Made by a program: the position numbers and the translations under genes. A stretch of 64,000 nt of DNA from Aquimarina latercula DSM 2041 (GTDB lineage Bacteria; Bacteroidota; Bacteroidia; Flavobacteriales; Flavobacteriaceae). A model generated the notes under the pieces. It searched no databases, was not told where the DNA came from, and worked only from the letters and a program-made list of their open reading frames with translations. Position 1 is the first letter of the stretch. Each line of letters opens with the position of its first letter. Location: assembly GCF_000430645.1 (NCBI RefSeq), contig NZ_AUMK01000003.1, forward strand, positions 682,001 to 746,000, given 5' to 3'. Positions 43,456-56,089 of this stretch are shown piece by piece.

Positions 43456-46134
43456 TTAGAACAAACTTGTCTGTTCTCCATCTCCATCATCATCTTCACC
43501 GTCTAACGAAACACCATTACCAGATTCTACATCTCCAGATATCTTTGAATCTGGAGTTACAGATTCTTCCTCAACTACTTCTATTTCTTCTGCTGGAATA
43601 TCATCCGGCTCATCATACGGTAAAGGATCTAATAAATTAATCTGTCTTACTTTTTCTGTAGTTAATTGGTTTCCTTGTGCTTTTATACCTTTTATTGAAA
43701 TAAAATCCTCAAGACTTATCTCATCATTTGGTCGCTGATCTTTTCCTCTAATTTTATTATATACTATCTCCGCAATTGGTCTATAATCGGTAGAGACAAT
43801 TTCTAAAAACGATTTCTGATGATCGGAAATAAAAGTCTCTTCTCGATCCGCATTTTCTACTATGAATCGTTTTACATAATATCTTTCCTTATCTCCATCC
43901 CAGTAAATAGCAGAAATTGGTTTCATAGGTTTCCACTTCTCTAAAACTATCATATCAGATCCAAAATGAACTGTAATCTCTGGAACAATTGTCTTCAAAA
44001 CACCTTTTTGATTGATTATCAACAACCTATCTTCTCCTTTAAACTCACCTAAAAGCTCTCCTCTTCCATCAACATTCAATCTTCTAACTGTATCATCAAA
44101 CCAAATCTTACGAGGTTTCAATGTAGAAACCCCTAACTCCTTTAACTCAATTTTTTTAATATTATACTTAGTAACAATATTTCCTTTTACTCCTCTACCC
44201 TTTATCAATAAGTCAGAAAAATCAAGATCAAATTTCAGCTTCTTAATACTTCCCGCTTGGCGAAGAAAAATAGTAATCACTTCTGCTTCTCCATTAGGAT
44301 TTGCAGTAAAATAAGTTGCTTTAGAACCTTTCTTACCTTGGGTTAAATCATATTCTTTATCTCTGGTAACACTAGTAACAGCAAAACGTTTAACATATGA
44401 TGCTCCTCCTCTACCGTCTTGATAAATCATATTATAAATAGTACGTTTATCTTTCTTTTTAAAGACCGCAACATGAATAATGTCTTTCCCAACAAAAGTC
44501 TTAGCATCCACCTTTGTTATCATCATTTTACCATCTGCCATAAAACAAATAATATCATCAATATCAGAACAATCAGTTACATATTCATTTTTACGCAATG
44601 ATGTACCTACAAAACCTTCTTCTCTATTTACATATAGTTTTGTATTTCTTATAACAACTTTCGTAGCTTCAATATCATCAAAAATTCTGATTTCGGTTTT
44701 ACGCTCTCTTCCTTTACCATAAGTATCTTTTAACCTCTTAAAGTAAGAGATAGCATATTCTACAAGATGTTCTAAATGATATTTTACCTGTGCTATATCA
44801 TCTTCTAACGCCTCAATTTTTTGTTGCGCTTTATCAATATCAAATTTTGAGATTCTTTTAATTCTAATCTCTGTCAAACGTACAATATCCTCTTCAGTAA
44901 CTGCACGTTTTAAGTGTTTTATATGAGGTTGTAACCCTTTATCAATTGCTTGTATTACTCCTTCCCAGGTTTCTTCCTCTTCTATCTCACGATAAATACG
45001 GTTTTCGATAAAAATTCGTTCTAATGATGCAAAATGCCATTGTTCTTGCAATTCATTTAATTGAATCTCCAACTCTTTTTTAAGCAGCTCTAAGGTATTA
45101 TCCGTAGAACGTTTTAACATTTCGGAGACTCCTATAAAATTAGGACGACTATTCTCTTCGATAACACATCCCAACGGCGAAATAGATGATTCACAATTAG
45201 TAAAGGCATATAATGCATCTATAGTTTTATCAGGAGAAATACCTCCTGGCAAATGCACTAATATCTCCACTTCAGCAGCGGTATTATCTTCTATTTTTTT
45301 TATTTTAATCTTACCTTTATCATTAGCTTTAAGGATAGAGTCTATTAAACTAGAGGTTGTAGTAGAGAAGGGTATCTCATTTATAACCAGTGTGTTCTTG
45401 TCTAATTGTGAGATTTTTGCACGCACTCTAACTTTTCCTCCGCGGTTTCCATCATTATAGTTAGTAAAATCAGCAATTCCTGCAGTTGGAAAATCTGGGA
45501 GTATTGTAAAACGTTTTCCTTGTAAATGTTTTATTGAAGCTTCTATCAGTTCAATAAAATTATGAGGAAGAATTTTAGTACTTAATCCTACTGCAATACC
45601 TTCGGCCCCTTGAGCAAGAAGTAATGGGAATTTTACAGGAAGATTTATTGGTTCCTTTTTCCTACCATCATAAGATAATTGCCAATCGGTAACTTTTGGA
45701 TTATAAACAACATCTAAAGCAAATTTTGATAAACGCGCTTCAATATATCTAGATGCGGCAGCTCTATCACCTGTAAGAATATTACCCCAGTTACCCTGCA
45801 TATCGATCAACAGATCTCGTTGTCCAATCTGCACCATAGCATCAGCAATACTTGCATCACCATGCGGGTGATATTGCATTGTATGCCCCACTATATTTGC
45901 AACTTTATTATATCTCCCATCATCCAAATCTTTCATAGAATGAAGAATTCTTCGTTGCACAGGTTTTAATCCATCTTCTATTGCTGGGACTGCACGTTCT
46001 AAGATTACATAAGATGCGTAATCCAAAAACCAGTCTTTATACATCCCAGTAACTTTGGTAATAACTTCCTGAGGTTGATGATCCTCTGGGGTTAACTCAT
46101 TATGTAATTCTTCGTTTTCGTTTTCTATATCCAT
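43456..46134 (-). CDS. parC: DNA topoisomerase IV subunit A
   Basis: The 892-residue protein is the cleavage subunit of a type IIA topoisomerase. The catalytic tyrosine is in AASRYIEARLS, and the quinolone region reads YHPHGDASIADAMVQIGQRD. ParC rather than GyrA is favoured because the C-terminal domain lacks the GyrA box QRRGG and the partner B subunit is short. The tail is acidic (about 850-892, rich in D/E). It lies 37 bp after parE in the same direction. Confidence 0.93.
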   Translation of the reverse strand: MDIENENEELHNELTPEDHQPQEVITKVTGMYKDWFLDYASYVILERAVPAIEDGLKPVQRRILHSMKDLDDGRYNKVANIVGHTMQYHPHGDASIADAMVQIGQRDLLIDMQGNWGNILTGDRAAASRYIEARLSKFALDVVYNPKVTDWQLSYDGRKKEPINLPVKFPLLLAQGAEGIAVGLSTKILPHNFIELIEASIKHLQGKRFTILPDFPTAGIADFTNYNDGNRGGKVRVRAKISQLDKNTLVINEIPFSTTTSSLIDSILKANDKGKIKIKKIEDNTAAEVEILVHLPGGISPDKTIDALYAFTNCESSISPLGCVIEENSRPNFIGVSEMLKRSTDNTLELLKKELEIQLNELQEQWHFASLERIFIENRIYREIEEEETWEGVIQAIDKGLQPHIKHLKRAVTEEDIVRLTEIRIKRISKFDIDKAQQKIEALEDDIAQVKYHLEHLVEYAISYFKRLKDTYGKGRERKTEIRIFDDIEATKVVIRNTKLYVNREEGFVGTSLRKNEYVTDCSDIDDIICFMADGKMMITKVDAKTFVGKDIIHVAVFKKKDKRTIYNMIYQDGRGGASYVKRFAVTSVTRDKEYDLTQGKKGSKATYFTANPNGEAEVITIFLRQAGSIKKLKFDLDFSDLLIKGRGVKGNIVTKYNIKKIELKELGVSTLKPRKIWFDDTVRRLNVDGRGELLGEFKGEDRLLIINQKGVLKTIVPEITVHFGSDMIVLEKWKPMKPISAIYWDGDKERYYVKRFIVENADREETFISDHQKSFLEIVSTDYRPIAEIVYNKIRGKDQRPNDEISLEDFISIKGIKAQGNQLTTEKVRQINLLDPLPYDEPDDIPAEEIEVVEEESVTPDSKISGDVESGNGVSLDGEDDDGDGEQTSLF

Positions 46135-46171
46135 ACCTTTTTCTGGGGCACTTTTTTGTATTCCTTTAGTA

Positions 46172-48025
46172 CTACTCTTCTACTGCGTCTAATTCTACCT
46201 TTAAATTTTCGATAATAAATTCTTGTCTACTAGGTGTATTTTTTCCCATATAAAAAGATAGTAGCTCTTCTATAGACTTATCTTTATCTAACATTACAGG
46301 ATCTAAACGAATATCATCTCCAATAAAATGAACAAATTCATCTGGCGATATTTCTCCTAATCCCTTAAATCGAGTGATTTCAGGCTTTCCAGACAATTTT
46401 TCAATAGCATCTCTTCTTTCCTGCTCAGAATAACAATAGATGGTTTCTTTTTTATTTCGTACTCTAAAAAGTGGTGTTTGAAGAATATACAAATGACCTT
46501 CTTTAATTACTTCTGGAAAAAATTGAAGAAAAAATGTAATTAATAATAACCTTATGTGCATTCCATCGACATCGGCATCAGTAGCAATTACAATATTATT
46601 ATATCTAAGATCTTCTAAGGACTCTTCTATATTTAATGCTGCTTGTAATAAATTAAACTCCTCATTTTCATACACAATTTTTTTACTCATATTGTAGCTA
46701 TTTAGCGGTTTCCCACGTAAGCTAAATACGGCCTGTGTATTTACGTCTCTAGATTTTGTTATTGATCCACTTGCAGAATCTCCCTCGGTAATAAATAAAG
46801 TACTCTCTAAATTCCTGTCTTTTTTGCTATCAGTAAGATGAACTCGGCAATCTCTTAATTTTTTATTATGTAAACTTGCTTTTTTTGCTCGTTCACGAGC
46901 CAGTTTACGGATACCAGATAAATCTTTTCGTTCTCGTTCTGCTTGTAGTATTTTTCTTTGCAGTGCCTCTGCTACATCTGAGTTCTTATGTAGAAAATTA
47001 TCTAATTTTGTTTTTACAAAATCATTGATATAGGTTCTAACAGTTGGCAAATCTCCACCCATCTCCGTAGAACCTAACTTCGTTTTTGTTTGACTTTCAA
47101 AAACTGGTTCCATTACTTTTATACTAATAGCAGAAACAATTGATTTACGAATATCACTAGCCTCATAATTCTTACCGTAAAACTCCCTAATTGTCTTAAC
47201 CACAGCTTCTCTAAAAGCAGCTTGATGTGTTCCACCTTGGGTAGTATGTTGTCCATTCACAAAAGAATGATACTCTTCACTGTACTGAGTTTTACTATGC
47301 GTAATTGCTATTTCTATATCATTACCTAACAAATGAATAATAGGATACAACCTATCATCTTCATTAATATTATCTGAAAGCAGATCTTTTAGTCCATTTT
47401 CTGAAAAATATTTTTCTCCATTAAAAATGATGGTTAACCCAGGATTTAGATACACATAGTTTTTAAGCATCTTCGCCACATACTCCGTTCGATACTTATA
47501 ATGTTTAAAAATGGTATTATCAGGAACGAAAGAAACTTTTGTTCCTCTTCGTCTAGAGGTTTCGTCTAGAGTATCTTGATTCGTAAGGTTTCCTTTTTCA
47601 AATTCTGCAGATGCAGATTTTCCATCTCTAGTAGATTCTACTCTAAAATACGTGGATAAGGCATTAACAGCTTTTGTACCAACACCATTTAACCCTACGG
47701 ACTTTTTAAATGCTCTTGAATCGTATTTTCCACCAGTATTCATTTTAGAAACTACATCTACAACTTTACCTAAAGGGATTCCACGTCCATAATCTCTAAC
47801 AATTACTTTATCTCCTTGTATTGAAATTTCGATCGTTTTACCAGCGCCCATAACATATTCATCAATAGAATTGTCAAGCACTTCTTTTAATAAAATATAG
47901 ATTCCATCATCAGCTGAAGATCCATCACCTAATTTTCCAATATACATTCCAGGTCGCATACGGATATGCTCTTTCCAATCGAGGGATCGTATATTATCTT
48001 CGGTATATTTAGTTTCCTTACTCAT
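46172..48025 (-). CDS. parE: DNA topoisomerase IV subunit B
   Basis: The 617-residue GHKL ATPase has [20 protein letters not shown], the N-box [24 protein letters not shown] and the TOPRIM motif TEGDSASGS with [10 protein letters not shown]. The length, shorter than GyrB, matches Bacteroidota ParE. Together with parC it relaxes and decatenates chromosomes. Confidence 0.95.
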   Translation of the reverse strand: MSKETKYTEDNIRSLDWKEHIRMRPGMYIGKLGDGSSADDGIYILLKEVLDNSIDEYVMGAGKTIEISIQGDKVIVRDYGRGIPLGKVVDVVSKMNTGGKYDSRAFKKSVGLNGVGTKAVNALSTYFRVESTRDGKSASAEFEKGNLTNQDTLDETSRRRGTKVSFVPDNTIFKHYKYRTEYVAKMLKNYVYLNPGLTIIFNGEKYFSENGLKDLLSDNINEDDRLYPIIHLLGNDIEIAITHSKTQYSEEYHSFVNGQHTTQGGTHQAAFREAVVKTIREFYGKNYEASDIRKSIVSAISIKVMEPVFESQTKTKLGSTEMGGDLPTVRTYINDFVKTKLDNFLHKNSDVAEALQRKILQAERERKDLSGIRKLARERAKKASLHNKKLRDCRVHLTDSKKDRNLESTLFITEGDSASGSITKSRDVNTQAVFSLRGKPLNSYNMSKKIVYENEEFNLLQAALNIEESLEDLRYNNIVIATDADVDGMHIRLLLITFFLQFFPEVIKEGHLYILQTPLFRVRNKKETIYCYSEQERRDAIEKLSGKPEITRFKGLGEISPDEFVHFIGDDIRLDPVMLDKDKSIEELLSFYMGKNTPSRQEFIIENLKVELDAVEE

Positions 48026-48184
48026 AAAATTTTAGGTAGAATGCTTGCTAATATAAGATTTCACTTACTAAATTGAAATAGTCCTCTTACAAAGTAATTA
48101 ACAATTCTAAATAAGTTTTTGTTGATTATTTGAACTACAATGGATTAATTAAAAAATTGATCGATATTATTAGCAAAAACACTT

Positions 48185-48207
48185 ATCATACTTTTCTAAA
48201 GTATGAT
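48185..48207. repeat. Perfect hairpin in the parE/GNAT spacer
   Basis: ATCATACTTT-TCT-AAAGTATGAT is a 10-bp inverted repeat with a 3-nt loop, about 180 bp upstream of parE and 100 bp before the GNAT gene. There is no T-tract, so it may be an operator. Confidence 0.45.
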
Positions 48208-48306
48208 TTAATATTATAAAATACTTATTCTTTAATATCTTATACATCTAAATTAAAAATAGTGTTTCTACTAAACTAAGTTGTTAGGTTTCTAAATACA
48301 AGCATC

Positions 48307-48906
48307 TTGATAAAAATTAAAAAAAATACAAGCTTAACTATTTCTACATCGAAAAAACTTACTCAAGAAAAAAATAAAACAATTATAATTACCAAAACTA
48401 ACAGGCTAATATTGCGTAAACTACAAGTTTCTGATGCAGAAAAGTTCTTTTCATTAAATTCTGATCCTGAAGTTTTAAAATACACAGGTGATTATCCTTT
48501 TTTATCGATTGAAGATGCAAAATCCTTTTTAAAAAATTATCAAGAGTATAATATAAATGGGTATGGACGCTGGGCTGTATTACTTAAAGAAACAAATGAT
48601 TTTATTGGCTGGTGTAGTCTTAAACGAAACAAAGATGGAGATATTGATATCGGTTTTCGTTTTTTTAGAAATAAATGGAATAAAGGATATGCGACAGAAT
48701 CTTCAATAGCCGCATTAGCATATGGATTTACTCAATTAGGTATTAAAGAAATTATTGCAAGAGTGGTATCAGAAAACAAAGCTTCCATTAAAGTTTTAGA
48801 AAAAATAGGCATGACGTTTTGGAAAAAAAGCGACTGTAAAGGAATCCCCAACGTCCTATTTTACAAAATCGATAAATCTGATTTTCAAAATATTGTGTGC
48901 AAATAA
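48307..48906 (+). CDS. GNAT N-acetyltransferase, RimJ/RimL type
   Basis: The conserved fold begins around residue 27 (IITKTNRLILRKLQVSDAEKFFSLN) and shows the acetyl-CoA segment IGFRFFRNKWNKGYATESSIAAL and VVSENKASIKVLEKIGMTF. Such enzymes acetylate N-termini, polyamines or antibiotics; the substrate is unknown. The listed start is TTG with a lysine-rich leader of 26 residues, which is uncertain: no ATG is available. It converges on katG with a shared hairpin. Confidence 0.85.
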   Translation: MIKIKKNTSLTISTSKKLTQEKNKTIIITKTNRLILRKLQVSDAEKFFSLNSDPEVLKYTGDYPFLSIEDAKSFLKNYQEYNINGYGRWAVLLKETNDFIGWCSLKRNKDGDIDIGFRFFRNKWNKGYATESSIAALAYGFTQLGIKEIIARVVSENKASIKVLEKIGMTFWKKSDCKGIPNVLFYKIDKSDFQNIVCK

Positions 48907-48937
48907 AAAAGGTGACCTACCGTATAGATCACCTTTT
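48907..48937. terminator. Shared terminator between GNAT and katG
   Basis: AAAAGGTGA pairs perfectly with TCACCTTTT around a 13-nt loop. The T-run is longer on the minus strand (six T), so it mainly serves katG, but it overlaps the end of the GNAT transcript. Confidence 0.8.
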
Positions 48938-48964
48938 AAAAATCTCAATTTTTCAATTTCAATA

Positions 48965-51223
<2,259 letters not shown>

Positions 51224-51301
51224 CTATTACATATAGATTAATTATATATTTAAATGAATTAACAATAAATAAAATCTATACCATATGAATTAAAACAAAA
51301 C

Positions 51302-51348
51302 TTGCGTAACCGAATGATTACATTTATATTTGTAACCAATCAGTTACA
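51302..51348 (+). promoter_or_regulatory. ArsR-type promoter with two operator copies
   Basis: TTG (51302-51304), a 20-bp spacer and TATATTTG (51325-51332) form a standard promoter. A perfect palindrome TGTAAC-N6-GTTACA (51331-51348) starts in the -7 box, and a diverged copy CGTAAC-N6-ATTACA (51305-51322) fills the spacer, 26 bp upstream. Confidence 0.7.
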
Positions 51349-51356
51349 CATTAATA

Positions 51357-51674
51357 ATGAGAAGAGATGTTTTTCAAGCCATTGCAGATCCCGTTAGAAG
51401 AGATATTATCTCTTTACTGGCAGAACAAGCACTATCTATTAATGCCATTGCTGAAAAATTTGATATTAGTCGACCTGCTATCTCTAAGCATATAAAGATC
51501 CTAGAAGAATGTGGAATTATATCAATAAATAAAAAAGGTAGAGAAAGATATTGTCTAATTCAGCCTAAAAACCTTGTTCCTGCATTCCTATGGATAGATC
51601 AATACAAAAATTTATGGGAAGAAAAATTAGACTCTTTTGAAGAATATTTAAATAAACTACAATCTAAAACCTAA
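51357..51674 (+). CDS. ArsR-family winged-helix regulator
   Basis: The 105-residue protein has the ArsR fold DPVRRDIISLLAEQALSINAIAEKFDISR-type HTH, ending with PAISKHIKILEECGII. No metal-binding cysteines are found in the usual alpha3 ELCVCDL position, so it is not a typical arsenic sensor; it belongs to the group paired with SRPBCC/AHSA1 genes (SdpR-like). It is 3 bp from the SRPBCC gene and probably autorepressed through the flanking palindromes. Confidence 0.93.
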   Translation: MRRDVFQAIADPVRRDIISLLAEQALSINAIAEKFDISRPAISKHIKILEECGIISINKKGRERYCLIQPKNLVPAFLWIDQYKNLWEEKLDSFEEYLNKLQSKT

Positions 51675-51677
51675 ACA

Positions 51678-52127
51678 ATGAATGATTTAAACAAACGCAC
51701 ATTATCATTAAGTAGAACCTTTAATGCACCAATAGAATTAGTTTGGCAAGCTTGGACACAACCTGAACATATAGCTCAATGGTGGGGACCAAAAGGAATG
51801 AAAACTAAAGTTATCTCTCATGATTTTAGTGTTGGAGGAACATGGAAATATTCAATGTTAATGCCTGATGGTAATGAATTTATCTCAGAAGGTGTCTACA
51901 CCGAAATCATAGAGCACAAAAAAATATCGTCATCTGCTAATTTTAAACCAATGACAGAAGGAGTAGAAATACAAGCGCTATTTGAAAAGAATGGAGATAA
52001 AACTAATTTTACTTTTAATGTAGTCCACCCTACCGAAGAATATTGTCTACAACAAGAAAAAATGGGCTTTATGAACGGTTGGGGATCTGTTTTTGATAGA
52101 CTTAAAGAATTTGTTGAAACCATATAA
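51678..52127 (+). CDS. SRPBCC/AHSA1-domain protein
   Basis: At 149 residues this is one START-like cavity domain: LSLSRTFNAPIELVWQAWTQPEHIAQWWGPKGM at the start, split over strand 1 and helix 1, and MGFMNGWGSVFDRLKEFVE as the closing helix. Members bind hydrophobic ligands or Hsp90; pairing with ArsR regulators is widespread but the job is unclear. It forms an operon with the ArsR gene. Confidence 0.92.
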   Translation: MNDLNKRTLSLSRTFNAPIELVWQAWTQPEHIAQWWGPKGMKTKVISHDFSVGGTWKYSMLMPDGNEFISEGVYTEIIEHKKISSSANFKPMTEGVEIQALFEKNGDKTNFTFNVVHPTEEYCLQQEKMGFMNGWGSVFDRLKEFVETI

Positions 52128-52276
52128 TATTAATTATCAAACAGTTTTTATTATTTACATTACAGTAGTAATTTAAATGTAAGATATCCTTATTAGCCAT
52201 TTCTTCTGTATTCTAAAAAACTATACCTTTAACAAAAATTGCTAAACCTAAGATATAACAACAGGTATTAAAGTGT

Positions 52277-53998
52277 ATGGAAAAAGAAAACTATTCGGAA
52301 ATATCTTCAAGTGACAATAAAAAATATGACACCATAATTATTGGATCTGGTGCTGGTGGACTTTCTTCTGCAATTTGCCTAGCTCGTTCTGGTCAAAAAG
52401 TTTTAGTACTAGAACAACACGATGTTCCTGGAGGATGGTGTCATAGTTTTTATCTTAAAGGATATCGTTATACTCCCGGAGTTCATTATGTAGGTCTACT
52501 AAATAAAGGAGAATCGACCAGTACACTTTATGAAGGCTTAGGAATTGCAAATGATATTTCTTTTTTTAGAATGAATCCTGATGCTTATGAACATTGCTGG
52601 ATTGGTGATAAGCGAATTGATATGCCTGCAGGATACGAGAATATCAAAAAAACACTAAGTAAAAAATTTCCTGAAGAAGAAAAAGGAATCTCTAGTTATT
52701 TAAAACTAGTTAGTGATGTTTGTTATGAATTACAATTAATTCCCAAAGTAAAAGGCTTCTGGGCACACCTAACCATACCATTCCGAACTAAAAACATGGG
52801 TAAATACAGTGTATTTAGTTTACGAAAAGTGATTAAAAAACATATTAAAAGCCCATTACTTAGAGCTGTCTTAAACATACAAATTGGTGATCACGGATTA
52901 CCACCAGGACAAGCAAGTTTTCCATTACATGCAGCGGTTATGGGACATTATTCTAGTGGTGGTTATTACCCAATTGGTGGTGGCGGTGCTTTGGTAAAAG
53001 CAATGACAAAAGCACTAAAAAAACATCAAGGAGAAATCAGAACTAGTCAAAAAGTAAAACAAATCTTATTAGAGGGTAACAAGAAAAAGAAAGCGATTGG
53101 GGTACAATTAGAAAATGGAGAACAAATTTTTGCAAAAAGAATTATTTCTAATGCCGATCCAGGAAAAACATTTATTGATTTAATAGGGAGAGAGCATATT
53201 AGTAAAAAGCTTAATAAACGTTTAAATAAAACGAAATACTCTTGTACTTCATTAATGTTATTTCTAACAGTTGATATGGATATGCGCAAAGCAGGTTTAG
53301 ACTCTGGGAATATTTGGATGATGGCTCACGAGGATCTTGATACTATATTTGAAGAAACTCAAAAAATTAATATTTTAGAAGGTGATACGTTTCCTGGAAT
53401 GTTTATTAGTTGCACTACACTTAAAGATCCTATAAGTTTTGATGGTAGGTACCATACTATAGAAGCCATTACTTATATTAACCACGAATCCTTTAATCAA
53501 TTTAAGAATGAAGATAGTAGACGTTCTGAAGCCTATTTAGATTTTAAAGATCAATTAATGTCTAAGATGATTAAAACTCTAGAGGCAGTTATTCCTGGAA
53601 TAAAAAGCAACATTGTACAAAAGGAATTGGGAACACCGATTACCAATGAATATTATATAAATTCTACCAATGGCTGTGTTTATGGAACAGAAAAAAGTTT
53701 TTGGCAAATAGGACCTTTTGCATATAAAGCAAAAAGCGAAATAGAGAATCTCTATTTATGTGGAGCCAGTGTTTTATCTCATGGTGTTGCTGGAGCTGGT
53801 TATTCTGGTGTGGAAACTGCTGCAAAAATTCTAAAATGTAGACAAGAAGATCTTATACAGCCTGATGATTCTCAAGAAATTAAAATTTATGAAGCAGAAG
53901 ATGATTCTGAATATCCTGATTGGATGAGGAAAAAGATTAAAGTTAAAAGGGATCGTCTAGCAGCTGGAGTGGATGGGTTTCCTGAAACTTTATCTTAA
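52277..53998 (+). CDS. FAD-dependent phytoene desaturase/carotenoid isomerase-like oxidoreductase
   Basis: The 573-residue protein has an N-terminal dinucleotide-binding fold (IIIGSGAGGLSSAICLARSG, then VLVLEQHDVPGG) and the CrtI/CrtISO/RetSat style body (GYRYTPGVHYVG, YYPIGGGGALVKAM, and the C-terminal NLYLCGASVLSHGVAGAGYSG). This group isomerises or saturates polyenes, for example all-trans-retinol 13,14-reductase or prolycopene isomerase; no crt cluster is adjacent. The last 40 residues are acidic and unusual. A terminator follows. Confidence 0.88.
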   Translation: MEKENYSEISSSDNKKYDTIIIGSGAGGLSSAICLARSGQKVLVLEQHDVPGGWCHSFYLKGYRYTPGVHYVGLLNKGESTSTLYEGLGIANDISFFRMNPDAYEHCWIGDKRIDMPAGYENIKKTLSKKFPEEEKGISSYLKLVSDVCYELQLIPKVKGFWAHLTIPFRTKNMGKYSVFSLRKVIKKHIKSPLLRAVLNIQIGDHGLPPGQASFPLHAAVMGHYSSGGYYPIGGGGALVKAMTKALKKHQGEIRTSQKVKQILLEGNKKKKAIGVQLENGEQIFAKRIISNADPGKTFIDLIGREHISKKLNKRLNKTKYSCTSLMLFLTVDMDMRKAGLDSGNIWMMAHEDLDTIFEETQKINILEGDTFPGMFISCTTLKDPISFDGRYHTIEAITYINHESFNQFKNEDSRRSEAYLDFKDQLMSKMIKTLEAVIPGIKSNIVQKELGTPITNEYYINSTNGCVYGTEKSFWQIGPFAYKAKSEIENLYLCGASVLSHGVAGAGYSGVETAAKILKCRQEDLIQPDDSQEIKIYEAEDDSEYPDWMRKKIKVKRDRLAAGVDGFPETLS

Positions 53999-54036
53999 AA
54001 AAAAATATTTCAAATTAAATATAAAATTCTTTTAAT

Positions 54037-54067
54037 AAAAAAACGGATCAATTTGATCCGTTTTTTT
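54037..54067. terminator. Bidirectional terminator
   Basis: AACGGATCAA and TTGATCCGTT surround a single base, flanked by seven A on the left and seven T on the right. It lies between the convergent FAD oxidoreductase and M61 peptidase genes and can serve both. Confidence 0.85.
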
Positions 54068-54086
54068 ATTCTTTTATACTTTTGAA

Positions 54087-55964
54087 CTATCCTTTTAGCC
54101 AAGAATTTCGTAATTCTAATTGTGCTTTTGTTGGATTTTCTATATCACTTAAAGCTTTACCTTTAGTATAGGATTTGGTAAGATTTGTTTTTATTATAAT
54201 TTCTTTTCCTTCTCTATCCAATTTTACCTCTACCTCATCACCAACTTTCCATTGTAGCGTTCCTTGTAAGACAGAATTTGCATTTAACAAAGTTAATTCT
54301 GTTCCATTGATCTCCTTTATTACATCAAATGGCTGTACTCCATTATCCGCCCAGAAACTATTTTCAGTAACTTCTTCTGTAAAAAATATAGTTTTCTTAT
54401 CCTGATCTCCTCCAACTATTATAGAACTACCGTTTCTTACATAATCTGTTTCAATATTTTTTTCACCCACTGAAAGACCTACTTTCCTAAAAAAATCGTT
54501 ATAATTAATAGGAGTATCTCCAACCACATGTGTATTTAAGAACTCTCCAATAGATGGATAGGTCATTTCAACGATTTCTTCAATTATTTTATCATCCTCA
54601 AAAGGTTTATTCTTACCATATTTTAGGGATAGTTCCTTCATTAGAGATAAAATACCTCGATTTCCTTTGCTTTCTTCTCGTATAAGTATATCAATACACA
54701 TACCTATCAAAGCTCCTTTTTCATAAACATTTGCATAATTCTTTGCATAAGGTTCATTTAATATGTTTTCACTCATTACAGTAAAACTCATCGCATCATC
54801 ATATAAGTTAGCAGATTCAATTTTACCCATCATCTTAGTATAAAACTCTTCTTCTCCAACTAAATCTTGGTTTATCTGAAAAACACTAGCAAAATACTCT
54901 GTAACTCCTTCATACATCCATAAATGTTTAGAAAAAGTAGGATCGTTATAATCGAAATAGTGTACATCTTCTGAGTGAACACTTAAAGGTGTTACGATGT
55001 GAAAAAACTCATGAGATACTACATCTATCATTGCAGATGCCAATGCATCTTCTGGTATAGCTTCTGGCAATACGACTACAGTAGATGTGTGATGCTCCAA
55101 TGCTCCGAAACCGGTAGGAGCAGTCTGCGACTGAGGCGCCAGATATAAATAAATATCATATCTTGGAGTACTATCAATATCTCCCAAATACTTTTTCTGG
55201 GCCTTCATCATTTTAAAAACAGTTTCTTTAATTCCAGCTGCAGTGTATGTTTTGTTTGGAGAATATACGCTTAAAACGATTTTAATTCCTCCTACTTCAA
55301 ACTCTTCTACATCTAATTTACCGTACATCATAGGGTTGTCGGTAATATCAAAATATCTTGCAGCAAAATATTTATCAACTGTAACCGTACCATCCTCGCT
55401 TTTTTCAGAGCCAACATTTTGTAAAGCAGAAGTTCGTTGCATTGTCGTCGGAGCTTTTACTTCTAATGCATATTGGTTGTTTTTTAAAACATCAAAATAA
55501 CCAATAAACCCATGTAAGTTTAACACAAAATTATCTTCTTCAATATTAGTGCCAGAGGGAGAAAAAGGTGTCCCTACTCCAGTATTCTCGATATCATAAG
55601 TATCATTAACGTCATACACAATCTTATCCAATTGTTTCGCATTTGCGATCAGCCAAGTATTAGTATCAACCTTTTCCGTTTTCAGTTCAGCTCCATTATA
55701 ATCTAATGCTCTAAAACCATCTACAAACTTTCCGAAATCACTAACTGCATATGTTCCTTGGACAACCTTTGGAAGATAATATTTAACAGTATCTTGTATA
55801 AACCTTCCGGGATTAATAACCACAGGAACTTTATCATCTGTAACCTGAGTTAAATCAACCTCTGTAGTTATTGGAACTTTAGAAGCAATCCCATTTTTTT
55901 GATTAACTGATCCACATCCAATTAGCATGACGCTAATGGTCAATGACAATAATACTTTTTTCAT
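54087..55964 (-). CDS. M61-family metallopeptidase lipoprotein with PDZ domain
   Basis: The 625-residue protein is a lipoprotein (lipobox ending LIGC, Cys17). The zinc site is H318-E319-F-F-H322 with a distal Glu at 352 or 356 (MYEGVTEYF), typical of M61 glycyl aminopeptidases. A PDZ domain spans about 520-600 (NSFWADNGVQPFDVIKEING). M61 enzymes remove N-terminal Gly/Ala or act as gingipain-linked proteases in Bacteroidota. Anchoring in the membrane implies periplasmic or surface peptide processing. Confidence 0.92.
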   Translation of the reverse strand: MKKVLLSLTISVMLIGCGSVNQKNGIASKVPITTEVDLTQVTDDKVPVVINPGRFIQDTVKYYLPKVVQGTYAVSDFGKFVDGFRALDYNGAELKTEKVDTNTWLIANAKQLDKIVYDVNDTYDIENTGVGTPFSPSGTNIEEDNFVLNLHGFIGYFDVLKNNQYALEVKAPTTMQRTSALQNVGSEKSEDGTVTVDKYFAARYFDITDNPMMYGKLDVEEFEVGGIKIVLSVYSPNKTYTAAGIKETVFKMMKAQKKYLGDIDSTPRYDIYLYLAPQSQTAPTGFGALEHHTSTVVVLPEAIPEDALASAMIDVVSHEFFHIVTPLSVHSEDVHYFDYNDPTFSKHLWMYEGVTEYFASVFQINQDLVGEEEFYTKMMGKIESANLYDDAMSFTVMSENILNEPYAKNYANVYEKGALIGMCIDILIREESKGNRGILSLMKELSLKYGKNKPFEDDKIIEEIVEMTYPSIGEFLNTHVVGDTPINYNDFFRKVGLSVGEKNIETDYVRNGSSIIVGGDQDKKTIFFTEEVTENSFWADNGVQPFDVIKEINGTELTLLNANSVLQGTLQWKVGDEVEVKLDREGKEIIIKTNLTKSYTKGKALSDIENPTKAQLELRNSWLKG

Positions 55965-56055
55965 TTATTCAATTGTTTATAATGCTAGACGCAAAAAATT
56001 AGTGAGCGTTACAACTTTGGTCATGCAAAATATATAAATTGTATAGACTTTAACC

Positions 56056-56063
56056 TATTTTTG
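56056..56063 (+). promoter_or_regulatory. Predicted -7 box of the 56.1-kb hydrolase
   Basis: TATTTTTG matches TAnnTTTG 27 bp before the TTG start. A TTG lies only 14 bp upstream, shorter than usual. Confidence 0.4.
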
Positions 56064-56089
56064 GGCATTATTTACTTATACCTATCACT

